A stretch of DNA of 64,000 nt from JASHPR01 sp963842355 (GCA_963842355.1 CAWJGC010000008.1:62001-126000), one strand, 5' to 3'; positions 18,928 to 26,987 are shown, counted from the stretch's first letter. Translations and numbers: made by a program. Notes: generated by a model not told the origin, from the sequence alone.

Positions 18928-20088
18928 GTGTCGTCCGCCGCGCCGTTTCCGCCGGTCAACACCGGGGCCATCGACAGCTGTGCCGGGGGCCTGACGGCCA
19001 TCAGCAGCCAGATGTCCGACACCGGCACGGAGGTCTCGGTGCTGCGGGACGCGGTCGCCAGCAGCGAGCAGTGGCGGGGCGAGGCGGCCGGCCGCTGGCA
19101 GGCGGTCGTCACCGGCCGGGTCGCCGACGCCACGCTGACCGCGGAGGTGGTGGGTAAGGCGGCGTCGCTGCTGCAGCAGCTCGCCACCGACCTCGAGGAG
19201 GAAAAGCGCTACTACGACCGGGTGTCCGCCGAGCTGCAGGACGCGGCGGCCTCCGGTAACCCCCGGTTCAGCCCGCTGCCGCCCGACTTCGAGGCGCCCT
19301 ACATCGCCGCGATGAACGCGGCAGTGAGCCGGGCGACCAGCCTGCTGCACCAGGCCGGGAGCGACTTCCTCGCCCTCGCCGCGCTCGCTGACGACATCCG
19401 CGCCCAGGGCGCGGCCAACCGGATGCCGGGGATCCCGGCCGGCGCCAGCCGCAAGACCGCCTCCCTGGGACTGCTCACGTTCCTGATGGGCACGGTCCTG
19501 GGCAACCAGGCGGCCGGGTCCAAGTTCGAGACACAGGTCCTGCAGGAACTGGGCCTGGGCAAGAACTACTCGGTCTGGCGGCCCGGGTCGGCCTTCGAGG
19601 GCAAGACCACCGCGGGCGGCCTGCCCCGGGGCATCATCCCCGACTCCCAGGGGTCCGGCTACATCGTCGAGATCAAGGACACCGCCAATCTGCAGGCCCG
19701 GTTCCAGATACGGCTGGAGTCGCTGTACGCGCGCGTCACCGGCAGGCCGCTGTGGGTGGTCACCCGGGGTGGTGCCAACGTGGACCAGAGCGTCGTCGAC
19801 AACGCCGAGCAGACCGGCGGCGGGGTGCTCTACCGCACCGGGCCGAACTCCTACGAGGATGGCAACGGTAACCCGGTCCAGATCGGCCCGGGGATGAAGG
19901 TGAGCGGGTACCAGCCGTCGTCGGCAGGAGGGGCGGGCGGCAGTATGGGCGGGGGACAGGGACCGGCCGATCCTGGCGCGCCAGGCGCCCCGGTCAACCC
20001 CGACCCGGCCCCGGTCGCGCCGGAACCCGCGCCGGTCGATCCGGTCGGGCCCGAAGACCCCGTAGACCCGTTCGACCTTCTTCCCTGA
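18928..20088 (+). CDS. WXG-headed polymorphic toxin with PD-(D/E)XK nuclease domain
   Basis: A 386-residue probable secreted effector. The N-terminal 110 residues form a WXG100-like helical hairpin with Trp49-Arg-Gly51 at the turn and a long coiled-coil-prone helix (LLQQLATDLEEEKRYYDRV). A linker region follows, then a restriction-endonuclease fold of the Tox-REase type: IIPDSQ (Asp239), VEIKD (Glu248 and Lys250) and the following helix LQARFQIRLESLYARVTGR. The last 50 residues are a Pro/Asp/Gly tail, unusual after a toxin domain. It starts at a GTG. The WXG partner lies upstream and two likely immunity genes lie downstream. Confidence 0.8.
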   Translation: MSSAAPFPPVNTGAIDSCAGGLTAISSQMSDTGTEVSVLRDAVASSEQWRGEAAGRWQAVVTGRVADATLTAEVVGKAASLLQQLATDLEEEKRYYDRVSAELQDAAASGNPRFSPLPPDFEAPYIAAMNAAVSRATSLLHQAGSDFLALAALADDIRAQGAANRMPGIPAGASRKTASLGLLTFLMGTVLGNQAAGSKFETQVLQELGLGKNYSVWRPGSAFEGKTTAGGLPRGIIPDSQGSGYIVEIKDTANLQARFQIRLESLYARVTGRPLWVVTRGGANVDQSVVDNAEQTGGGVLYRTGPNSYEDGNGNPVQIGPGMKVSGYQPSSAGGAGGSMGGGQGPADPGAPGAPVNPDPAPVAPEPAPVDPVGPEDPVDPFDLLP

Positions 20089-20106
20089 CCGGGTGAAAGG
20101 AGTCAC

Positions 20107-20997
20107 GTGCCAACGGTTTTCGTCAAGCTCTTCACCCGCAGCGTGCTCACCGACCCCGAGCAGGGGCGCACGCTGATCCGGCTGATCGGCCAGCACGTGC
20201 CGTCCTGGCTGCCGCACCGCTACGGCTGGAGTGTCCCGCTGCGCAACGTATACGACCCGGCCCGGTTCGATGAGTTCTGGAGCGGCCTGGAGTACGACCT
20301 TGACTGGCGCAACGCCAAGCGGACCGCGGCCGGGCACGTCACCACGCGGGTCGGGCCGCGCGACACGCTGTCCTCGGTAGAGCTCAACGGCGAGCAGAGC
20401 CGGGCCCTCGACCTGGCCGCGCTGCCCGGCCTGCTCCGGGACTGCGGCCAGGCCCTGGACGCCGCCTACGGCCTGCTGCACCTGTTCCACCCCGACGACC
20501 AGTTCACCGGCGGGCACGGCGGGTACCTGCTCGGCGACAACCACGGCACGCCGTTCCTGGGCGTTCAAGAACGCGGGCTGAAGGAAGCCCTGCCGGACCT
20601 GGCCTGGGGGAATGTGTTCGGCCCGCCGTACGTGGAGCTGTTCGGCGGAGCCGGCCGGGTGCGCTCGGCCCCCGCCGCGCTGGTGGCCGAACTCGGCCCG
20701 GACCGGTTCTACCTGCAGCTCACCGGGGACCTCACCGACGTCGAGCGCAACCGCGGCGCGCTCACAGCCGCGCGCGCCGCGGTCAAGGAGCACCTGGGCG
20801 CCGACTGCTTCCTCGGCTACCCGGGGCCGCTGCGGGCACCGCGGCTGCCGATGGCGGCCGAGGAGGGCCTGTGGTCACCGCCCGCCGGCTTCGATGTCCC
20901 CGATGACCTGCGCCAGATGCTCGATAAGGCGGCTGGCGACGGCAAGACCCTGCCGCCGCCGGCCGGCGTCATCGAAGAGGACCGGCCGCAGCGATGA
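20107..20997 (+). CDS. Putative immunity protein to the WXG-nuclease toxin
   Basis: A 296-residue soluble protein (MPTVFVKLFTRSVLTD...) with no membrane segment or signal peptide. I cannot name its family with certainty; the opening and the W/H-rich middle (FHPDDQFTGGHGGYLLGD) resemble large immunity proteins in polymorphic toxin loci. It begins at a GTG 18 bases after the toxin stop, with GGAG well placed, and overlaps the next gene by four bases. The immunity role is inferred only from position. Confidence 0.55.
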   Translation: MPTVFVKLFTRSVLTDPEQGRTLIRLIGQHVPSWLPHRYGWSVPLRNVYDPARFDEFWSGLEYDLDWRNAKRTAAGHVTTRVGPRDTLSSVELNGEQSRALDLAALPGLLRDCGQALDAAYGLLHLFHPDDQFTGGHGGYLLGDNHGTPFLGVQERGLKEALPDLAWGNVFGPPYVELFGGAGRVRSAPAALVAELGPDRFYLQLTGDLTDVERNRGALTAARAAVKEHLGADCFLGYPGPLRAPRLPMAAEEGLWSPPAGFDVPDDLRQMLDKAAGDGKTLPPPAGVIEEDRPQR

Positions 20998-21365
20998 GCC
21001 GGGAGTTTCATCTCGTCACGCGCGAGCGCCCGGACACCGGCGGTTTCCTGCGCGCGCTGCGGGACGCGGCCGGCGACGCCGCGGAGCCCGAGGTTGACGG
21101 CGACTTCGGCAACCCGAACGGGTACCTGAACGTCTCCGGCCCGCGGCTGTGGATCGAGATCGAGCCCCCGGGGCACGTCGAGGCGGCCGACCTCGACGGC
21201 GACTACGGAATCGCCCTGCCCGAGCCCGACGGCGACCTGTGCCTGTGGCTCACCGTGGCCAACGTCCCCGCCGGGGCGCCCGCCGACAGCGCCGGGGTCG
21301 CCTGGCGCGTGTTCGAGGACCTGGCCGCCCGCTACGACGGCATCGCGATCGAGCCATCCGGATGA
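20994..21365 (+). CDS. Small acidic protein, possible second immunity factor
   Basis: A 123-residue strongly acidic protein (MSREFHLVTRERPDTGGFLRAL, later LDGDYGIALPEPDGDL). It starts within the stop of the preceding gene as ATGA, so its translation is coupled. Acidic, coupled small proteins at the end of toxin cassettes are often immunity proteins that cover a basic nuclease surface. No family is recognised, and a second immunity protein against a different toxin is equally possible. Confidence 0.5.
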   Translation: MSREFHLVTRERPDTGGFLRALRDAAGDAAEPEVDGDFGNPNGYLNVSGPRLWIEIEPPGHVEAADLDGDYGIALPEPDGDLCLWLTVANVPAGAPADSAGVAWRVFEDLAARYDGIAIEPSG

Positions 21366-21541
21366 GGTTCGTCCGACCGCCCGCGGGCCCGGGCGCCCCC
21401 GCCGCCGTCCCTGCCGCTCACCCGCCGCGTGCCGCGAGCCGGCGGAATGCCGAGGGCGGCGGTCCCGCGAGGCGGTCGCGGATGAGGGCCGCGGCGGCTC
21501 CGGGCGTGACGCGCGCCGCCACCGCTCCGTCACGGGTCCGG

Positions 21542-21955
21542 TCACTCGCCTTGCGGGAGCACCGCGACCGCCTCGACTTCGACGAGCTGGTCGGCGTAGC
21601 CGAGCACCGTGACGCCCAGCAGGGTGCTCGGGACGTCGTGGCTGCCCAGGTAGCCGCGGTAGACGTTCCACGCCGTGACCAGATCCTGCTGCCGGGTGGA
21701 GGCGACATAGACCGTGGTCTTCACCACGTCGGTGAACGCGGCGCCGGCATCCTCGAGCGCGGCGGCCAGGTTGCGCATCACCTGGTGGGTCTGGCCCGCA
21801 TAGTCGCCCGCAGCGACCGTCGCGCCGTCGGCGTCCAGCGGGCACGCCCCGGCCACCCAGACCAAGCGGGCCGGCGCGTCGGCCGTTGACGCGTACGCGT
21901 AATCCACCGCCTGGGTGAGCCGGCGGCTGCGGATGAGCCGCACTGCTGAAGTCAT
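21542..21955 (-). CDS. Rid (YjgF/YER057c/UK114)-family protein
   Basis: A 137-residue trimer-forming fold seen in GACPLDADGATVAAGDYAGQTHQVMRNLAAALEDAGAAFTDVVKTTVYV. Canonical RidA hydrolyses reactive enamine/imine intermediates using an Arg in a PARS-type segment. Here that position reads VPSTLLGV and lacks the Arg, so it belongs to a divergent Rid subgroup and the deaminase activity is doubtful. It stands alone, convergent with the toxin cassette. Confidence 0.85.
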   Translation of the reverse strand: MTSAVRLIRSRRLTQAVDYAYASTADAPARLVWVAGACPLDADGATVAAGDYAGQTHQVMRNLAAALEDAGAAFTDVVKTTVYVASTRQQDLVTAWNVYRGYLGSHDVPSTLLGVTVLGYADQLVEVEAVAVLPQGE

Positions 21956-22051
21956 GGACGCTCCGTCAGGATGCGAACCGGCGCCCCCCGGGCCGGGCGC
22001 GGCGCCGCCTCCAGGATATGGAGTCCAGGCGCGCCCCCCGGCACGGTCAAC

Positions 22052-22070
22052 TTGACATAATGCACATTAT
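22052..22070. promoter_or_regulatory. TTGACA overlapping an ATAATG-CA-CATTAT palindrome
   Basis: A consensus -35 hexamer TTGACA (22052-22057) runs into a 14-base AT-rich palindrome (22057-22070), standing out in a region above 70 percent GC. It lies between the Rid gene (minus) and the sigma-factor relic (plus), so it may be the repressed promoter of either. No good -10 follows on the plus strand. Confidence 0.35.
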
Positions 22071-22151
22071 CGGCGTTCAAGTAGCCCGCGGCGGCGAACG
22101 CTCGCGTGACTTCTGGCCATAGCAGGTTAGCGGGCAGCGCAAAGGAGCGGC

Positions 22152-22425
22152 ATGGAGACGGACGGTGCGTTGATCGAGCAGTCCGTGCGGGGCCGTCCCG
22201 AGGCGTTTGTCGAGGTTGTCCAGCGTCACGAGGTGGCCGTCCATGGGTCCCTCGCCCGCCGGGCGGGACACCAGGCCGCTGATGACCTGCTCGGCGAGGC
22301 GCTGGGTCCGGGTCGTTGCGGCACCGAGGCGGCTACGACGCGGGATATGACGACGCACGGCCATGGCTTACGGGATCGCCCGGAATGTGCTCCGGGCCCG
22401 CACACGCAGCGCGTTGTGGGTCATC
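22152..22425 (+). pseudogene. ECF sigma-factor relic scattered over three frames
   Basis: Starts as DGALIEQSVRGRPEAFVEVVQRHEVAVH and LARRAGHQAADDLLGE, the opening of an ECF sigma region 2. The continuation needs frame changes: WVRVV after a one-base shift, then HRGGYDAGYDDARPWL, then YGIARNVLRART in the third frame. Together these reproduce the actinobacterial ECF region 2.3-2.4 pattern. No region 4 follows. The gene is dead, with several indels, and is older decay than the single-indel genes elsewhere in the window. Confidence 0.7.
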
Positions 22426-22506
22426 CTCGCCAGCTACGCGCTGTCCGGCGTGATCCTGCTCACTCCCCCCATGCTGTCGCACCGGAACCTGCCCGGCACC
22501 CGTTGC

Positions 22507-22536
22507 GCAAACTATACGTCCGACCGTATAGTTTGC
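22507..22536. promoter_or_regulatory. TetR-type palindrome GCAAACTATACG-N6-CGTATAGTTTGC
   Basis: Two perfect 12-bp arms around TCCGAC. Length, AT-rich core and ACTATACG/CGTATAGT halves look like TetR-family operators. It lies about 65 bases upstream of the SnoaL-like/DUF3237 pair and is the best candidate control site for that operon. The cognate regulator is not in the window. Confidence 0.6.
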
Positions 22537-22601
22537 TGATGAGCGGATGACGCCAGATCCCTGGCACCGGGAACGCTCGGAAACCAGCCGGAGGAGTACG
22601 C

Positions 22602-22892
22602 GTGGAGGGCGGCCGGATGTTCGAGCTGGCGCAAGCGCTGGCTGTCGCCAAGAGCCGGCCGGACGTTCCTGCGGCCGTGAGGCTTTTCCACCCGGACATG
22701 CTGCTGGAGACCCCGGCCTTCGGGACGGTGGCCCGGGGCCTGGCTGAGAATGAGAAAGCGCTGACCCGGTTCTTCGCGTGCGACGACCTGATGGCCGGCG
22801 AGCGGTTCTGCTTCGACCTGTCGGCGCTGTGCGCCCAATCAGGCGTCTCGGCGGACGCGGTCCGGCGGAAAGTGTTCGGAGATGACACATGA
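22602..22892 (+). CDS. SnoaL-like protein, probably shortened by an internal deletion
   Basis: 96 residues from a GTG preceded by GGAGG; an ATG at 22617 is an alternative. The first half (DVPAAVRLFHPDMLLETPAFGTVARGLAENEKALTRFF) and the last part (FDLSALCAQSGVSADAVRRKVFGD) match SnoaL/NTF2-fold proteins of about 150 residues. The central strands that build the pocket are absent: LTRFF runs into ACDDLMAGERFCFDLSAL. The frame stays open and overlaps the DUF3237 gene by four bases. It is probably not an active pocket-bearing enzyme. Confidence 0.6.
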   Translation: MEGGRMFELAQALAVAKSRPDVPAAVRLFHPDMLLETPAFGTVARGLAENEKALTRFFACDDLMAGERFCFDLSALCAQSGVSADAVRRKVFGDDT

Positions 22893-23383
22893 CATCAGAC
22901 TCACGCGTGAAGGCCATCGGCGAGATCAAGACGGCGCACCTGTTCGACATGGTCGTCGATTTGAATCGGCCACTGAACATGGGCCGTGGCCCGTTCGGCC
23001 AGCGGGTTCTCTTCGGCGCGGCGGGCGGATCGTTCGAAGGCCCCAGGCTGCGCGGCGAAGTGCTGGCCGGCGGCGGGGACTGGGCGTTGTATCGCCCCGA
23101 CGGAGCGCTGATGCTGGATGTCCGGCTGACCCTGCGCACGCACGATGCCGCCTTGGTGCACATGACCTACGGCGGTCGCTGGATTACCCCGCCCGACCTG
23201 CGAGCGGACATGGCCGATCCGGTCAGGCGATATGAGATCGACCCCGCTCGGTACTACTTCCGGACGAACCCGCTCTTCGAAACAGGGGCGGAGGAATACG
23301 CATGGCTGAACGACATCGTCTGCGTGGGGTCGGGGTACCTGATCGAAGGCGGGATTGGCTACCGGGTTTCCCGGGTTAGCTGA
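22889..23383 (+). CDS. DUF3237 domain protein
   Basis: A 164-residue beta-barrel protein. RVLFGAAGGSFEGPRLRGEVLAGGGDWALYRPDGALMLDVRLTLRTHD is the DUF3237 core, and the late YYFRTNPLFETGAEEYAWLNDIVCVG is equally typical. No reaction is known for the family, although members often sit beside small-molecule catabolic genes. Translation is coupled to the shortened SnoaL-like gene through ATGA. Confidence 0.88.
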   Translation: MTSDSRVKAIGEIKTAHLFDMVVDLNRPLNMGRGPFGQRVLFGAAGGSFEGPRLRGEVLAGGGDWALYRPDGALMLDVRLTLRTHDAALVHMTYGGRWITPPDLRADMADPVRRYEIDPARYYFRTNPLFETGAEEYAWLNDIVCVGSGYLIEGGIGYRVSRVS

Positions 23384-23487
23384 CCCGGCCGTGGCTGCGG
23401 ACCGTCCGGGTCACCGGCCGGCGCGTACCAGCGTCCCTGTCGCATTTTCGCTAGACTCCCGCCCTCCCCCGTGCCGATGCTGTACTG

Positions 23488-24984
23488 GTGCACGAGGACC
23501 GGGAGCGCTGCATGCGGGCCGTCCAGGCGAAGGACGCCCGCTTCGACGGCTGGTTCTTCGGCGCGGTGGTCACCACCGGGATCTACTGCAGGCCAAGCTG
23601 CCCGGTGGTGCCGCCCAAGCCGGAGAACATGCGGTTCTTCCCCAGCGCCGCCGCGGCGCAGCAGGCCGGGTTCCGCGCCTGCAAGCGATGCCGGCCGGAC
23701 GCCAGCCCTGGATCGCCGCAGTGGAACGAGCGCGCCGACCTGGTGGCCCGGGCCATGCGGCTGATCGCGGACGGGATCGTCGACCGCGATGGCGTCCCGG
23801 GGCTGGCCGCCCGGCTCGGCTACAGCGTCCGCCAGGTCGAGCGCCAGCTGCTCGCCGAGCTGGGCGCCGGGCCGCTCGCCCTGGCCCGGGCCCAGCGGGC
23901 GCAGACCGCCCGGCTGCTGATCGAGACCAGCGCGCTGCCGATGGGCGATGTCGCGTTCGCGGCGGGATTTGCCAGCATCCGGGCGTTCAACGACACCGTG
24001 CGCCATGTCTTCGCCCTCTCCCCCACGGAGCTGCGGCGGCGCGCGAGCCGCGGGCCAGCGCCGGCCGTGCCCGGAGCGCTGACGCTGCGGCTTCCGTTCC
24101 GGCTCCCGCTGGTCCCGGACAACCTGTTCGGTCACCTGGCCGCCACGGCCGTGCCGGGGGTCGAGGAATGGCGCGACGGGGCTTACCGGCGCACCCTGCG
24201 CCTGCCCCACGGGCACGGCGTCGTGGCGCTCCGGCCGGGACCGGAGTACATCGCCTGCCTGCTGTCCCTCACCGACCTGCGCGATCTCGCCATCGCGATC
24301 AGCCGGTGCCGCAGGCTGCTGGACCTCGACGCCGACCCGGTGGCCGTGGCCGACCTGCTGCGCGAGGACACGGTGCTCGCCCCGCTGGTAGGCAAGGCCC
24401 CGGGCCGCCGGGTGCCGCGCACGGTCGACGCCGCGGAGTTCGCGGTGCGCGTGGTGCTGGGCCAGCAGGTCTCGACCGCCGCGGCCCGTACCCACGCCGC
24501 CCGGCTGGTGACCGGGCACGGCGAGAAGGTCGACGACCCGTCCGGCGGCCTCACCCGCCTGTTCCCCGAGATGACCGCGCTGGCTTCGCTGGACCCGGCC
24601 ATGCTGGCCCTCCCCCGGGCGCGCCGCGCGACGTTCAGCGCCCTGGCGCAGGCCCTGGCCGGCGGCGCGGTCGACCTCGGCGTCGGCAGCGACTGGCCGC
24701 GGGCCCGCGCGCAGCTCGCGGCGCTGCCCGGGCTCGGCCCGTGGAGCATCGAGACCATCGCCATGCGCGGCCTCGGGGACCCGGACGCGTTCGCGGCCGG
24801 CGATCTCGGCGTCCGGGCCGCGGCCAGGCAGCTGGGCCTGCCGGCCACGCCCGCCGCGCTGACCGGCCGGGCGTCGCCCTGGCGGCCCTGGCGCGCCTAC
24901 GCGGTGCAGTACCTGTGGGCGGCCGGCGACCACGCCATCAACCGCATGCCCGGCGCCGCCGTACGACGAAAGGACTCGGCATGA
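23488..24984 (+). CDS. alkA: Ada-like/AlkA fusion: alkylation-response regulator and 3-methyladenine DNA glycosylase
   Basis: A 498-residue fusion. Residues 1-75 are the Ada methyl-acceptor zinc domain with Cys34, Cys38, Cys65 and Cys68 (YCRPSC, CKRC). Residues 80-185 are an AraC-type double HTH (LAARLGYSVRQVERQL, MGDVAFAAGFASIRAFNDTVR). The rest is an AlkA glycosylase with QQVS, the helix-hairpin-helix LPGLGPWSIETIAMRGL and the catalytic Asp in FAAGDLGVR. It senses phosphotriester damage, activates repair genes and excises alkylated purines. The GTG at 23488 gives the usual MHEDxERC start. Its stop overlaps the ogt start. Confidence 0.93.
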   Translation: MHEDRERCMRAVQAKDARFDGWFFGAVVTTGIYCRPSCPVVPPKPENMRFFPSAAAAQQAGFRACKRCRPDASPGSPQWNERADLVARAMRLIADGIVDRDGVPGLAARLGYSVRQVERQLLAELGAGPLALARAQRAQTARLLIETSALPMGDVAFAAGFASIRAFNDTVRHVFALSPTELRRRASRGPAPAVPGALTLRLPFRLPLVPDNLFGHLAATAVPGVEEWRDGAYRRTLRLPHGHGVVALRPGPEYIACLLSLTDLRDLAIAISRCRRLLDLDADPVAVADLLREDTVLAPLVGKAPGRRVPRTVDAAEFAVRVVLGQQVSTAAARTHAARLVTGHGEKVDDPSGGLTRLFPEMTALASLDPAMLALPRARRATFSALAQALAGGAVDLGVGSDWPRARAQLAALPGLGPWSIETIAMRGLGDPDAFAAGDLGVRAAARQLGLPATPAALTGRASPWRPWRAYAVQYLWAAGDHAINRMPGAAVRRKDSA

Positions 24985-25508
24985 CATCACCGCCGCCGGC
25001 CGGGCGCAGGACGCACGCCGTGATGAACAGCCCCGTCGGCCCGCTCACGCTGGTCGCCGCCGGCGGCGCCCTGGCGGGCCTCTACATGGACGCCCAGCGG
25101 CACCGCCCGCCCCCCGGGACGTTCGGCGAGCCGGACTCCGGCCAGGACGGCGGGCTGTTCGCCGAGGCGTCCAGCCAGCTCGAGCAGTACTTCGACGGCG
25201 AGCGGACCGAGTTCGACCTCCCGCTGGCCCTGGACGGCACCGCGTTCCAGCGCCGCGTGTGGACGGCCCTGCTGGGCATCCCCTACGGCCAGACGGTCTC
25301 CTACGGGCAGCTCGCGGACCGGATCGGGCGGCCGTCGGCGCCGCGGGCCGTCGGCCTGGCCAACGGCAAGAACCCCGTCGGCATCATCGTCCCCTGCCAC
25401 CGCGTGGTGGGCGCCGACGGCAGCCTGACCGGCTACGGCGGCGGGATCGAGCGCAAGCGCTACCTGCTCGCGCACGAGCAGCGGGTCAGCGGGCAGACAC
25501 TCGCCTGA
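24981..25508 (+). CDS. ogt: Methylated-DNA--protein-cysteine methyltransferase
   Basis: A 175-residue suicide repair protein that takes the methyl group from O6-methylguanine. The acceptor is Cys139 in IIVPCHRVVG. The recognition wing (GIPYGQTVSYGQLADRIGRPSAPRAVG), the Asn hinge in LANGKNP and the terminal GYGGGIERKRYLLAHE are all intact. The ATG overlaps the alkA stop by four bases (ATGA), making a compact alkylation-repair operon in which the Ada-type part of AlkA can control both genes. Confidence 0.96.
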   Translation: MTSPPPAGRRTHAVMNSPVGPLTLVAAGGALAGLYMDAQRHRPPPGTFGEPDSGQDGGLFAEASSQLEQYFDGERTEFDLPLALDGTAFQRRVWTALLGIPYGQTVSYGQLADRIGRPSAPRAVGLANGKNPVGIIVPCHRVVGADGSLTGYGGGIERKRYLLAHEQRVSGQTLA

Positions 25509-25580
25509 GCGGCCGGGCGGCGCGTACTCCGGCGGGAACCTCCGGGCAGGCCGCGCATCCGCTACGATGCCAGACGTATA

Positions 25581-25608
25581 TGCATATGCAAATACTGATG
25601 CATATGCA
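25581..25608. promoter_or_regulatory. Twin TGCATATGCA palindromes
   Basis: Two exact 10-base palindromes at 25581-25590 and 25599-25608, starts 18 bases apart, within a 30-base AT-rich island (ATATGCATATGCAAATACTG). They lie 85 to 112 bases before the DUF397 gene and after ogt. The paired arrangement suggests cooperative binding by a dimeric regulator such as a GntR- or XRE-type protein; none is encoded alongside. Confidence 0.5.
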
Positions 25609-25692
25609 TTAAGCGTCGCGCCCGGTAGCGCCTGGCCCGGCCAGGCCGCGGCACGGGCGAGACACCCACAGCCCGCAGAGAGGACACCCCGC

Positions 25693-25929
25693 GTGAACCT
25701 GGCTCCCCCCGGCACCCAGGATCCCCGCCTGGAGCAGGCCACCTGGCGCAAGAGCCGCCACAGCAACCCCAGCGGAAACTGCGTCGAGATCGCCGAGCTG
25801 CCCGACGACACCATCGCGATCCGCAACTCCCGCTACCCGGTCGGACCGGCGCTGATCTGTCCCCGCGCCGAGTTCGCCGCGTTCCTGGCCGGCGCCAGGG
25901 ACGGCGACTTCGACCACCTTCCCGGCTAG
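25693..25929 (+). CDS. DUF397 family protein
   Basis: 78 residues from a GTG with AGAGAGGA upstream. The sequence ATWRKSRHSNPSGNCVEIAEL and the ending CPRAEFAAFLAGARDGDFD are the complete DUF397 signature, a family nearly confined to actinomycetes. It is usually encoded beside an XRE-type HTH regulator and works with it in developmental or antibiotic control. Here the regulator is missing, so it is an orphan copy. Longer in-frame starts upstream would include the palindrome region and are unlikely. Confidence 0.88.
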   Translation: MNLAPPGTQDPRLEQATWRKSRHSNPSGNCVEIAELPDDTIAIRNSRYPVGPALICPRAEFAAFLAGARDGDFDHLPG

Positions 25930-26022
25930 TCCCCGGCCCGCCGGCCGGCTCGCCCAGCCTCGTGCGCGGGCCAGGCGCCGGGCGGTTGCACGCCGGGACG
26001 GGGGAATATAGGTTCCGGACCT

Positions 26023-26916
26023 ATGAACACCGCCCCAGCGGACCTGTGGTCGGCCCCGGCCGGCGCCGGTTCCGCGCCCCGCCGGTACGTCATCGCGGAT
26101 GTGTTCACCGACACCCCGCTGCAGGGCAACCAGGTCGCGATGTTCACCGACGGCCGGGGCCTTCCCGCCGGGCAGATGCAGCGCGCCGCGCGCGAGCTCA
26201 ACCTGTCCGAGACCGTGTTCTTCCTGCCCCCGGAGCGCGGCGGCGACCTGCGGGTCCGGATCTTCACCCCGGCCAGCGAGCTCCCGTTCGCCGGCCATCC
26301 CGTGCTCGGCTCGGCGGTCCTGGCCGGCGATCTGCTTGACGCGACGGCCGTGCGCCTGGAAACCGGCGCCGGCCTGGTGCCCGTCGAGCTCCGGCGCGAG
26401 GACGGGCAGATCGTGGCCGGCCGGATGGAGCAGCCGATACCCGCCTGGGAGCCCTACGAGCAGCCGCAGCGGCTGCTGGCCGCCCTGGGCCTCGCGGGCT
26501 CGGGCCTGCCCGTCGAGGCCTACCGGAACGGGCCGCGGCACGTGTACGTCGCCGCCGCGGACGAGGCGGCGGTGGCCGGGCTGCGCCCGGACCTCGGCGC
26601 CCTGGAGCGCCTGGGGCCGATCGGCGTCAGCTGCTTCGCGGGCGGCGGGCGGCGCTGGAAGACCCGGATGTTCGCGCCCGGGCTCGGCGTCCCGGAGGAT
26701 CCCGCGACGGGGTCGGCCGCCGGGCCGCTCGCCGTCCACCTGGCCCGGCACGGCCGGGCCGGCTTCGGCGAGGAGATCGAGATCCGCCAGGGCGCGGAGA
26801 TCGGCCGCCCCTCCCTGCTGTACGCGCGCGCGGACGGCTCGGCCGACCGGATCGAGCGGGTGCTCGTCGGCGGATCGGCCGTGGTCGTCGCCCGCGGCGA
26901 GTACCGGCTGGCCTGA
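26023..26916 (+). CDS. PhzF-family isomerase-like protein
   Basis: A 297-residue protein of the PhzF/diaminopimelate-epimerase fold. VIADVFTDTPLQGNQVAMF and the probable catalytic Glu in ARELNLSETVFF open the first lobe, LPFAGHPVLGSA follows, and the second lobe carries EDPATGSAAGPLAVHLARHG. PhzF proper isomerises a phenazine precursor, but no other phenazine gene is present and most homologues act elsewhere, so only the family is assigned. It stands alone before the LuxR-type regulator. Confidence 0.9.
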   Translation: MNTAPADLWSAPAGAGSAPRRYVIADVFTDTPLQGNQVAMFTDGRGLPAGQMQRAARELNLSETVFFLPPERGGDLRVRIFTPASELPFAGHPVLGSAVLAGDLLDATAVRLETGAGLVPVELRREDGQIVAGRMEQPIPAWEPYEQPQRLLAALGLAGSGLPVEAYRNGPRHVYVAAADEAAVAGLRPDLGALERLGPIGVSCFAGGGRRWKTRMFAPGLGVPEDPATGSAAGPLAVHLARHGRAGFGEEIEIRQGAEIGRPSLLYARADGSADRIERVLVGGSAVVVARGEYRLA

Positions 26917-26981
26917 CCGGCGGTTCTGGCGGCCGGTGAACGATGGTGCCGCGATCGGCGCCGGTCAGCCGGAAGGAAGGC

Positions 26982-26987
26982 TACAAT
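26982..26987 (+). promoter_or_regulatory. -10 hexamer TACAAT before the LuxR-type regulator
   Basis: A near-consensus -10 element 10 bases ahead of the ATG at 26998, leaving a leader of only a few bases. No convincing -35 is seen at the right distance, so an activator or alternative sigma factor may be needed. Confidence 0.4.

Noticed and set aside
18703..20793. 696-codon minus-strand frame opposite the WXG toxin cassette
   Set aside because: Complement-frame shadow. The plus-strand genes have ordered motifs, ribosome sites and coupled starts; this one has none.
26023..26916. PhzF homologue as a sign of phenazine biosynthesis
   Set aside because: No other phz gene is present, and most PhzF-fold proteins in bacteria are not part of phenazine pathways.
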